Origin: Pseudomonas zanjanensis
GTDB lineage: Bacteria; Pseudomonadota; Gammaproteobacteria; Pseudomonadales; Pseudomonadaceae
Reading direction: 5' to 3'
Length of the DNA stretch: 64,000 nucleotides
Assembly (NCBI RefSeq): GCF_014268745.2
Contig: NZ_JABWRB020000001.1
Location: forward strand, 3,286,001 to 3,350,000
Every line of letters begins with the position of its first letter. Position 1 is the stretch's first letter. This document shows, one piece after another, positions 19,074-26,535 of the stretch. Below the pieces are notes generated by a model that was not told the origin of the DNA, searched no databases, and saw only the letters and a list, made by a program, of their open reading frames with translations. Position numbers and translations under genes: made by a program.

Positions 19074-20350
19074 ATGAGCGTCGCACCTTCCTGAAGCAGG
19101 CCGGGATCCTCGCCGCCGGCCTGCCCCTCGCCGCCAGCCTGCCCGCCACGGCCAGCGCCGCTCCCCTGCCACCGCTGCCCAAGGACAAATGGGCGCAACT
19201 GCGCTCGCTGTTCAACCAGGACCCGGACTACCTGCACTTCTCCAACTTCCTGGTCACCACCCACCCGCGCCCGGTGCGCGAGGCCATCGAAAAACACCGC
19301 GCAGCCCTGGATAACAACCCCGGGCTGTTGATGGATTGGGATCTGGGCGTCACCGAAGAACGCGAGGAAAACGTCCGCACCTGGGCCGGCCGCTACCTGC
19401 AGGCGAATCCTGCGCAGATCGCCCTCACCGGCAGCACCACCGAAGGCCTGTCGATGATCTACGGCGGTGTCCAGGTGGCGGCCGACCAGGAAATCCTCAC
19501 CACCGTCCACGAACACTACGCGACCCACACCATTCTCGACCTGCGCACCCAACGGACTGGCACACGGGTGCGCAAGATCAAGCTCTTCGACAACGCCCAC
19601 GACGCCAGCCACGAACAGATCCTCACGGCCATCGACCGCAACATCCGCCCCGAAACTCGGGTGCTGGGCATGACCTGGGTGCACTCGGGCAGCGGCGTGA
19701 AGCTGCCGATCGACAAGATCGGCGCCCTGGTGGACAAGCACAACCAAGGCCGCAGCGATGAGCAGCGGATCATTTATGTAGTGGACGGCGTGCACGGTTT
19801 CGGCGTCGAAGACCTCAGTTTCCCTGCCATGAATTGCGATTTTTTCATCGCCGGCACCCACAAGTGGATGTTCGGCCCGCGCGGTACGGGCCTGGTGTGC
19901 AGCCGCAGCGAAGAGCTCAAGTACGTCACGCCGATCATTCCAACGTTCTCTGAAGCCACGGCGTTTTCCACCACCATGACCCCGGGCGGCTACCACGCCT
20001 TCGAGCATCGCTGGGCGGCCGACGAGGCGTTCAAGTTGCACCTGCAATTGGGCAAGGCCGAGGTGCAGGCGCGCATCCATGCCCTCAATAGCTATTTGAA
20101 AAAACAGCTGCTGGCACAGCCGCAGATCGAACTGGTCACCCCGATTAGCCCGGCGCTGTCCGCCGGCTTCACCTTCTTCCGGGTCAAGGGCCGCGACAGC
20201 GACGAGGTCGCCGCTTACCTGATGAAAAACCACGTGATCGCCGACGCCGTGCATCGCGACGCGGGGCCGGTGGTCCGCACCGCACCGGGGCTGCTCAACA
20301 CCGAAGCCGAGATCGATCGCTTCATGGGGTTGCTGGGCAAGACACTCTGA
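19070..20350 (+). CDS. pvdN: PvdN, Tat-exported PLP-dependent enzyme
   Basis: The product is 426 residues, starting at the ATG at 19070 that overlaps the pvdM stop. It has a Tat signal (ERRTFLKQAGILAAGLPLA). The rest is a class V aminotransferase fold of the isopenicillin-N-epimerase type: ALTGSTTEGLSMIYGG binds PLP phosphate, VVDGVHGFG holds the PLP-pyridine Asp, and AGTHKWMFGPRGTG carries the Schiff-base Lys. PvdN acts in the periplasm and modifies the chromophore-linked glutamate, leading to the succinamide form. It follows PvdM in one operon; pvdO starts 23 bases after its stop. Confidence 0.95.
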   Translation: MNERRTFLKQAGILAAGLPLAASLPATASAAPLPPLPKDKWAQLRSLFNQDPDYLHFSNFLVTTHPRPVREAIEKHRAALDNNPGLLMDWDLGVTEEREENVRTWAGRYLQANPAQIALTGSTTEGLSMIYGGVQVAADQEILTTVHEHYATHTILDLRTQRTGTRVRKIKLFDNAHDASHEQILTAIDRNIRPETRVLGMTWVHSGSGVKLPIDKIGALVDKHNQGRSDEQRIIYVVDGVHGFGVEDLSFPAMNCDFFIAGTHKWMFGPRGTGLVCSRSEELKYVTPIIPTFSEATAFSTTMTPGGYHAFEHRWAADEAFKLHLQLGKAEVQARIHALNSYLKKQLLAQPQIELVTPISPALSAGFTFFRVKGRDSDEVAAYLMKNHVIADAVHRDAGPVVRTAPGLLNTEAEIDRFMGLLGKTL

Positions 20351-20373
20351 ACCTGACTTATCGAGAGAGATGG

Positions 20374-21249
20374 ATGAACAGTTTTTCGTTGACGTTATTC
20401 CCGGCACTGGCCCTCGCCGCCCTGCTGCCCTCCGGCGCCCAGGCGTCTCAAGCGGGCCAGGTCTTTCGTGATTGCAAGGACTGCCCGGAAATGGTCGTGC
20501 TGCCCACCGGCACCTTCCAGATGGGCACCCCGGAAGACGAAGTAGGCCGCGAGCCCGACGAAGGCCCGATGCACCCGGTGACGTTCGCCAAACCGCTGGC
20601 GATCAGTCGCTTCCAGGTGCTCAAGGGTGAATGGTTCGCCTACCTGCGCGACACCGGCTACACGATGCCCGACGGCGACGAGCGCCCCGGCCGGGCATGC
20701 AAGGCCGGCATCCCGGACTACCAGGGCAGCGACCCGCGCAAGCAGTACACCGACCGGCACCCGGCGGTGTGCATGGACTTCGCCGAGGCCAATGCCTACG
20801 TGGCCTGGTTGTCGAAAAAGACCGGCAAGCAATACCGGCTGGTCAGCGAATCCCTGCGCGAGTATGCGGCACGCGGCGGCAGCACCGGGCCGTTCCCCTT
20901 CCCGTTCGACGAGGGCAAGGACTACAGCATCGCCCAGCATGCCAACACCTACGGCGCCGCCGACGGCTACAACTTCACCGCCCCGGCCGGCAGCTTCGCA
21001 CCCAACGCCTTCGGCGTGTATGACATGCACGGCAACATCTACGAATGGACCGCCGATTGCTACAACGAAAACTACGTGGGCGCCCCGAGCGACGGCAGCG
21101 CCTGGCTGACCGGCAAATGCGAATTCAAACGCATCCGCGGCAACGACTGGGGCGAGGCGCCGGTGTTCTCCCGCTCCGGCAATCGCAATGCGCTGGTGCC
21201 AGGCGACCGCGGCGACTGGATCGGTTTTCGGGTGGCGCGGGATATGTAG
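20374..21249 (+). CDS. pvdO: PvdO, FGE-sulfatase-fold protein completing the pyoverdine chromophore
   Basis: The product is 291 residues with a Sec signal (cut near AQA|SQA) and one formylglycine-generating-enzyme domain (MVVLPTGTFQMGTPEDE, YRLVSESLREYAARGG, FGVYDMHGNIYEWTADCY, SGNRNALVPGDRGDWIGFRVA). PvdO is needed for the final periplasmic oxidation of dihydropyoverdine to pyoverdine. It is the last gene of pvdMNO. A perfect 24-bp palindrome starts 9 bases after the stop and may act as the operon's transcript-end hairpin. pvdF, which follows pvdO in P. aeruginosa, is not here. Confidence 0.95.
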   Translation: MNSFSLTLFPALALAALLPSGAQASQAGQVFRDCKDCPEMVVLPTGTFQMGTPEDEVGREPDEGPMHPVTFAKPLAISRFQVLKGEWFAYLRDTGYTMPDGDERPGRACKAGIPDYQGSDPRKQYTDRHPAVCMDFAEANAYVAWLSKKTGKQYRLVSESLREYAARGGSTGPFPFPFDEGKDYSIAQHANTYGAADGYNFTAPAGSFAPNAFGVYDMHGNIYEWTADCYNENYVGAPSDGSAWLTGKCEFKRIRGNDWGEAPVFSRSGNRNALVPGDRGDWIGFRVARDM

Positions 21250-21257
21250 GCGCCCCC

Positions 21258-21281
21258 TGTGGGAGCAAGCTTGCTCCCACA
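21258..21281. repeat. Perfect 24-bp REP palindrome after pvdO
   Basis: The 24 bases read the same on both strands (half: TGTGGGAGCAAG). It is a solo minimal REP without spacer, 9 bases after the pvdO stop. Confidence 0.85.
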
Positions 21282-21326
21282 CTATGCCTGCGGCGACCAC
21301 CTCACTTGTGTTCACCGCAGGCAAAT

Positions 21327-21664
21327 TGTGGGAGCGAGCCTGCTCGCGAAGAGGCCAGTACATTCAACAACTTCATTGGCTGCAATCCCGCCTTCGCGAG
21401 CAGGCTCGCTCCCACATTGGATCTTCTGCAGCCACACTATCCGCGCGCACCCGGAGTCCTTCTGTGGGAGCAAAGCTTGCTCGCGATGAGGCCGGCACAT
21501 CCAACCTTTTCATTGATTGTGACGCCGCCTTCGCGAGCAGGCTCGCTCCCACATTGGATCTTCAGCACCCACAATATCCGCGCGCACCCGGAGTCCTTCT
21601 GTGGGAGCAAAGCTTGCTCGCGATGAGGCCGGCACATCCAACCTTTTCATTGGCTGTAATCCCC
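21327..21664. repeat. REPIN array with a 137-bp tandem duplication
   Basis: A 90-bp REPIN occupies 21327-21416 and a 91-bp one 21463-21553; a half copy starts at 21600. The block 21391-21527 is repeated almost exactly at 21528-21664 (REP plus the GGATCTTC...CCGCGCGCACCCGGAG linker). No gene is supported between pvdO and the receptor. Confidence 0.85.
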
Positions 21665-21678
21665 CCCAAAAAAAAGAC

Positions 21679-21713
21679 AAAAAAAAGACGCTTCCCATTT
21701 CTGAAGAAGCGCC
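21679..21713 (-). terminator. Rho-independent terminator of the FpvA-like receptor gene
   Basis: On the minus strand GGCGCTTC and GAAGCGTC form an 8-bp stem (one G-U) with an 11-base loop, followed by eight T residues. It lies 59 bases past the receptor stop codon. Confidence 0.85.
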
Positions 21714-21771
21714 GTTTTGTCTAAGTGAACAGCATCACGCACAAGGCAGGTCTATTTCATTCCCACAAGAA

Positions 21772-24249
21772 TCAGAACTCCGGGGTGTACTTCACGCTGA
21801 ACATCAGGTTTCGCGGATCACCGAAGTTGTTGTTGCCATCAAGCTGGTTGTAAGCGGGCGTTATATACGTCTTGTCAAACAGGTTGTTGGCATTGAGCGC
21901 CAAAGCGATTTCTGGCGTCAGCTGGTAGCCGACACGGGCATTCCACACGGTATAACCCGGTACGTCGGTCTTTTCCTGGTAAACCAGTGTGTGGCTTTGG
22001 GTGGTGAAGCCCAGGCCAGTGCTGACACGGCTCCAGTCGCCGGTCAGCTGGTAGTTGCCCCATACCCGCAGCATGTGTTTCGGCGTCCAGCTACTGAAGA
22101 CAACACCGTCCTTCCCCGGCTCCTCCAGGTACTTGGTGGTGTTGTAGGTGTAGCCCGCGAACAACTGCAGATTGTCTACCACTTCACCACTGATTTCCGC
22201 ATCGAAACCCTGGCTGCGCACTTTCCCCGAGGCTGCCGAGCAATACCCTCCCTCACATACCATCCCGCCCGCGATGTCTTGGATGGCGCGGTTCTCGTGA
22301 TCGTAACGAAAGACAGCCAGAGAGGTATTGACCCGACCGTCCATCAGCTCACCCTTGAGGCCGACTTCGTAGTTGGTGCCAACGATGGGCTTGAGCACCG
22401 AACCGCTGGTATCGACCTCGGTCTGGGGCTGGAATACATCGGTGTAGCTGGCGTACACCGCCCACTCACGGCTCAGGTCATAGATGATACCGCCGTAGGG
22501 CGTGACCACTCCGGTTTCAGTTCCTGTGTTTGCCGTGTAGGGGGTAATACCGGTTGAGTCTTCGGTTCTCGACTTGTAGCTGAAGTCATACCAACTGACC
22601 CGGGAACCCAGCACCAGCGTCAGATCATCGATCGGCTTGACGCGCCAAGTGCCATACACACCCTTCTGGCGGATATCGTACTTACTGAGGACGCCCCGCC
22701 CGCCCGGGCTGTTGATCAGACTCTCATAGCTGATGTCCGGCCGGTTATTGTTCAGGTCGAAGATGGAGTCGCTGGTGCTGTTGAATGTACGGGCGTAGCG
22801 ATCATCCGTCTCCAACTGCGAGAAGTTGCCGCCGAGCATGACTTCCTGCTCCATCGACAAGGCTTCGAACTTGCCGATCAGGTTCATGTCCAGACCAGAC
22901 TTCGTGGACTGGAAATCAGTCACGAAATCGGCATATTGCACGCCACTGCCATCAGGCAATAGACCACCCCCCCTTTGCACTCGCTGGTTTTTCGCCTGGT
23001 TGTCTTCAGTCATGTACACGGCACCCACCTTGAACGCCCAGTCATCGTTGAACCGATGCTCCAGGTCGGTGTAGTAGGTGGTGACATCGATTTCCGAACG
23101 GTTCCACCGCGCCCCCGTATAGGTCGAACGCGACACGTCCGGCATCGACCCGTCGGCGTAGCGTGGCAGGCCACGGATGTTGCCGCGCGATTCGCCGTTG
23201 GATTGGCTGACCGCCAGGCCCAGGGTGGTGTCTTCGCTCAGGTCGACATCCAGCGCACCGTACAGCGAGTGGGTCTTGCTCCACGCATGATCGACGAACG
23301 AATTGCTCTGGTCTTCGTCGATGACGACACGGCCGCGGATATTGCCGGCCTGGTTCAGCGGGCCGCCAGCGTCCAGTTGCAGGCCGTAGTGATCCCAGGA
23401 GCCGGCCTTGCCGGTCAGGGTTACGGTCGGCGCATGCTGGCCACGCTTGCGCACCAGGTTGACGGCACCACCGGGGCTGCCAGTGCCTTGCAGCAAGCCG
23501 GCCGCGCCGCGCATGATTTCCAGGCGGTCGAAGAAGATCAGGTCTTGGGTCGCCCAGTTGCCCAGCGAATAGTTATTGCGCAGGATCGGCACGCCGTCAT
23601 ATTGCCAATCGTCGATCTGGAAACCGCGTGACGACAGGATCATGCCTTGGCCGACGCCCTGCAGGCCGACGATGCCGGTGGTCTGGTTGACGGCGTCCTT
23701 GAGGCTGACCAGGTTCTGGTCATCCATCTGCTTGCGCGTCATCACGGTGATCGACTGGGGAATTTCCTTGAGGGTGTGAGTGCCCTTGCCGAGGGTCACG
23801 GCCTTGCTGGTGTAGGAATGACTGCCTTCGGTTGTCGCGTCCAACGCTTGTGCACTGATGGTGGTCGCACCCAGCTCAAGGCCTCCCGTGGCAGGGCTGC
23901 GCATCAACATCCAGGTATTGCCCTCGAGGCTGTAGCGCACGCCTGTGCCCTTGAGCAACTCGGCGATGGCCGCCTGCGGGCTCATTGTGCCGCTGACGCG
24001 GGTGCTTTTCAGCCCGGCCATGTCGCCAGCGTTGTAGATCACTTGCTGGTTGGTCTGCTGACCGAAGGCTTGCAGTGCCTGCGGCAGCGGTTGCGCTGGG
24101 ATGTCGATGCTGACGTCTTGCGCCATTACCTGAGTGCTGAGGGGCAGTACGCAGACCCACCCCAAACCGGCCAACACCCGCCGCGAACGCAGGCCGCGGG
24201 ACATGACGAGTGCCTTGAAAAGAGGTTTCAACTCATGAATGGATGACAT
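21772..24249 (-). CDS. fpvA: FpvA-like TonB-dependent ferripyoverdine receptor with signalling domain
   Basis: The product is 825 residues. The ATG at 24249 (MSSIHELKPLFK) is chosen over the 24369 reading, which adds a low-complexity leader. After a signal peptide ending QVMAQ comes an STN signalling domain (VSIDIPAQPLPQALQAFGQQ...AIAELLKGTG), a plug (ETPQ-like KEIPQSITVMTRKQMDD, FDRLEIMRGAAGLLQGTGSPGG) and a 22-strand barrel ending in Phe (NLMFSVKYTPEF). Motifs such as GFQIDDWQYDGVP, VYASYTDVFQPQ and NNLFDKTY match FpvA closely. It imports ferripyoverdine and signals to FpvI through an anti-sigma factor. A Fur-like site lies upstream, a clear terminator downstream. Ligand type is not provable from sequence. 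Confidence 0.88.
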   Translation of the reverse strand: MSSIHELKPLFKALVMSRGLRSRRVLAGLGWVCVLPLSTQVMAQDVSIDIPAQPLPQALQAFGQQTNQQVIYNAGDMAGLKSTRVSGTMSPQAAIAELLKGTGVRYSLEGNTWMLMRSPATGGLELGATTISAQALDATTEGSHSYTSKAVTLGKGTHTLKEIPQSITVMTRKQMDDQNLVSLKDAVNQTTGIVGLQGVGQGMILSSRGFQIDDWQYDGVPILRNNYSLGNWATQDLIFFDRLEIMRGAAGLLQGTGSPGGAVNLVRKRGQHAPTVTLTGKAGSWDHYGLQLDAGGPLNQAGNIRGRVVIDEDQSNSFVDHAWSKTHSLYGALDVDLSEDTTLGLAVSQSNGESRGNIRGLPRYADGSMPDVSRSTYTGARWNRSEIDVTTYYTDLEHRFNDDWAFKVGAVYMTEDNQAKNQRVQRGGGLLPDGSGVQYADFVTDFQSTKSGLDMNLIGKFEALSMEQEVMLGGNFSQLETDDRYARTFNSTSDSIFDLNNNRPDISYESLINSPGGRGVLSKYDIRQKGVYGTWRVKPIDDLTLVLGSRVSWYDFSYKSRTEDSTGITPYTANTGTETGVVTPYGGIIYDLSREWAVYASYTDVFQPQTEVDTSGSVLKPIVGTNYEVGLKGELMDGRVNTSLAVFRYDHENRAIQDIAGGMVCEGGYCSAASGKVRSQGFDAEISGEVVDNLQLFAGYTYNTTKYLEEPGKDGVVFSSWTPKHMLRVWGNYQLTGDWSRVSTGLGFTTQSHTLVYQEKTDVPGYTVWNARVGYQLTPEIALALNANNLFDKTYITPAYNQLDGNNNFGDPRNLMFSVKYTPEF

Positions 24250-24407
24250 CGTGTTCTCTATTATTGGTCGAAGTAAAAGTCCATGGGGCCGAAGGGCCCG
24301 CCGCTCGCCGGCACACGTGAACCCGCCCCAGGGCAATGTGTCAGGGCGTGGCCGACCCGATGTGCCCACCTACCTAAGTAAGACGCAGCATCTGACAAAA
24401 CCGGAAT

Positions 24408-24426
24408 GACTTTACTTATCATTCGC
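24408..24426 (-). promoter_or_regulatory. Possible Fur box upstream of the FpvA-like receptor
   Basis: The minus strand GCGAATGATAAGTAAAGTC matches 12 of 19 positions of the Fur consensus, with the AATGATAA core intact. It lies about 160 bases before the receptor start. Confidence 0.4.
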
Positions 24427-24435
24427 GAAAATGAT

Positions 24436-24474
24436 CAAAAAAAAGGCCGGCTCTGTTGGGCGCCGGCCTTTTAA
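24436..24474. terminator. Bidirectional terminator-like hairpin between divergent fpvA and pvdE
   Basis: AAGGCCGGC (24443-24451) pairs with GCCGGCCTT (24462-24470). It is followed by TTTT on the plus strand and by eight T residues on the minus strand. No gene ends nearby on either strand. Confidence 0.7.
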
Positions 24475-24521
24475 TCCTGGATTCCATGGACACAGCCAAT
24501 ACCAGGGCTGCGAACACAACG

Positions 24522-24628
24522 GTGGCGAGGGAGCTTGCTCCCGCTAGGCCGGTCCGACACTTCGGGCGAAGCGGCCCCAAGATTTTGCGGTCGCTGCGCA
24601 ACCGAGCGGGAGCAAGCTCCCTCGCCAC
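24522..24628. repeat. REPIN, GTGGCGAGGGAG type (107 bp)
   Basis: Outer arms GTGGCGAGGGAGCTTGCTCC and inverse. It lies between the fpvA-like promoter and the pvdE PvdS box, 25 bases before the latter. Confidence 0.88.
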
Positions 24629-24653
24629 AATTGTGTGTCAGCCGGTTCCTCGC

Positions 24654-24677
24654 TAAATCCCCCTCCCGTCCAATCGT
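24654..24677 (+). promoter_or_regulatory. PvdS-dependent iron-starvation box for pvdE
   Basis: TAAAT at 24654-24658 and CGT at 24675-24677 are separated by exactly 16 bases, 105 bases before the pvdE start. Confidence 0.9.
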
Positions 24678-24782
24678 TCTACAGATGGGCGCGACCCAAT
24701 CCGGCGTGCCGCCGTCCTCCAGCCCATGCGGTGAATGTCCCCGCGATGGCGTTCGTCCTTTTCATCTTGCAGGGAAACCTCC

Positions 24783-26432
24783 ATGAGCCAACCAAAACGC
24801 GGGGTGATCAATGAATTGTTCACCCTGCTCAAACCCTTCCGGCTGATTGTCATCGGCGCCATCCTGCTGGGCATGGTCGGTGGCCTGAGCGTCACCGTGC
24901 TGCTGGCCACCATCAACCAGGTGCTGCACGCCGAAGGCGGGCTGAGTCACACCGTGGTGGGCGTGTTCGCCGGGTTGTGCCTGCTGGCCCTGATCAGTTC
25001 CATCTGTTCCGACATCGGCACCAACTACGTCGGCCAGAAGATCATCGCCAAGCTGCGCAAGGAGCTGGGGGAAAAAGTCCTGTCGGCACCGATCCAGCAG
25101 ATCGAACGCTACCGCAGCCATCGCCTGATCCCGGTGTTGACCCACGACGTCGACACCATCAGCGATTTCGCCTTCGCCTTCGCCCCCCTGGCCATTTCCC
25201 TGACCGTCACCCTTGGGTGCATGGGGTACCTGGCAATGCTGTCGTGGCCGATGTTCCTGATGATGGTCGTGGCGATCATCATCGGCACCGTGGTGCAGTA
25301 CATCGCCCGCGGGCGGGGGATCAAGGGCTTCATGGAGGCGCGCGACTCCGAGGACGAGTTGCAGAAGCACTACAACGCCATCGCCGAAGGCGCCAAGGAG
25401 CTGCGCATCCATCGCCCTCGTCGACACCGCATGTTCGTCTCGGGCATCGAGCACACCGCCGACAAGATCTGCGACACGCAGATCCGCTCGGTGAACATTT
25501 TCGTGATCGCCAAGACCTTCGGCTCGATGCTGTTCTTCGTGGTGATCGGCCTGGCCCTGGCCCTGCAGTCGCTATGGCCGAGCGCCGACAAAGCGGTGAT
25601 GAGCGGTTTCGTGCTGGTGTTGCTGTACATGAAAGGCCCGCTGGAACACCTGATCGGTACCCTGCCCATCGTCAGTCGTGCGCAGATCGCCTTCCGCCGC
25701 ATCGCCGAATTGTCGGAACAGTTTTCATCCCCTGAACCCCACTTGTTACTCAACGACCAAGGCCAGCCGAAAACGCCGGTGCAGACGCTGGAACTGAGCA
25801 ACGTGTCCTATAGCTTCCCGGCGGTGGAAGGCGCCGCGCCGTTCCGCCTGGGGCCGGTGAACCTGAAGATCGACCAGGGCGACATCGTGTTCATCGTGGG
25901 TGAAAACGGCTGTGGCAAGACCACGCTGATCAAGCTGCTGTTGGGCCTCTACGCGCCGCAGCAAGGAGAAATCCGCCTCAACGACCACGCCGTGACGGCC
26001 GTGACCCGCGATGACTATCGCCAGTTGTTCACGACGATTTTTGCCGACTACTACCTGTTCGACGACATCGTCCAGGGCGACACCCATATCCCGGACGACG
26101 CCAACCAATACCTGCAACGCCTGGAGATCGCCCACAAGGTCAGCGTGCGCGACGGCGCTTTCACCACCACCGACCTGTCCACCGGCCAGCGCAAGCGCCT
26201 GGCGCTGGTCAATGCGTGGCTGGAAGAGCGTCCGGTGCTGGTCTTCGACGAATGGGCCGCCGACCAGGACCCGACCTTCCGGCGGATTTTCTACACGGAG
26301 TTGCTGCCGGACCTCAAGCGCCTGGGCAAGACCATCATCGTGATTTCCCACGACGACCGTTACTTCGACGTGGCCGACCAATTGGTGCGCATGGAAGCCG
26401 GCCGCGTCATCACCGAACTGACATCCGCCTGA
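24783..26432 (+). CDS. pvdE: PvdE, ABC exporter of the pyoverdine precursor
   Basis: The product is 549 residues, a fused membrane-ATPase half transporter of the SyrD/cyclic-peptide-exporter type. Six membrane segments occupy residues ~15-310. The ATPase has Walker A (GENGCGKTT), signature LSTGQRKRL, Walker B (VLVFDEWAADQDP) and an H-loop (VISHDDRYF). The ATG at 24783 (MSQPKRGVINELF) has AGGGAAA before it; an in-frame codon at 24735 lacks support. PvdE moves acylated ferribactin from cytoplasm to periplasm, where PvdM/N/O/P act. A PvdS box drives it. The receptor gene at 26536 follows on the same strand about 100 bases on. Confidence 0.96.
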   Translation: MSQPKRGVINELFTLLKPFRLIVIGAILLGMVGGLSVTVLLATINQVLHAEGGLSHTVVGVFAGLCLLALISSICSDIGTNYVGQKIIAKLRKELGEKVLSAPIQQIERYRSHRLIPVLTHDVDTISDFAFAFAPLAISLTVTLGCMGYLAMLSWPMFLMMVVAIIIGTVVQYIARGRGIKGFMEARDSEDELQKHYNAIAEGAKELRIHRPRRHRMFVSGIEHTADKICDTQIRSVNIFVIAKTFGSMLFFVVIGLALALQSLWPSADKAVMSGFVLVLLYMKGPLEHLIGTLPIVSRAQIAFRRIAELSEQFSSPEPHLLLNDQGQPKTPVQTLELSNVSYSFPAVEGAAPFRLGPVNLKIDQGDIVFIVGENGCGKTTLIKLLLGLYAPQQGEIRLNDHAVTAVTRDDYRQLFTTIFADYYLFDDIVQGDTHIPDDANQYLQRLEIAHKVSVRDGAFTTTDLSTGQRKRLALVNAWLEERPVLVFDEWAADQDPTFRRIFYTELLPDLKRLGKTIIVISHDDRYFDVADQLVRMEAGRVITELTSA

Positions 26433-26434
26433 AT

Positions 26435-26453
26435 AATCACGATTCTCATTCTG
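26435..26453. promoter_or_regulatory. Probable Fur box upstream of the second TonB receptor
   Basis: The minus strand reads CAGAATGAGAATCGTGATT, 13 of 19 positions agreeing with the Fur consensus. It starts two bases after the pvdE stop, which suggests the receptor has its own iron-regulated promoter. Confidence 0.55.
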
Positions 26454-26535
26454 GTTTTTCTGGGGTGGTGCGTCCTAATTAAGAATCGATCACAACTACA
26501 CCCTATTAAAACTAAAACCTGCAAGAGTGAAACAC

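Noticed and set aside
21250-21724. Possible small proteins in the repeat region after pvdO
   Set aside because: Their residues (GSEPAR, ASRLAPT, LLPQ) are translated REP sequence; there are no ribosome-binding sites or codon signals.
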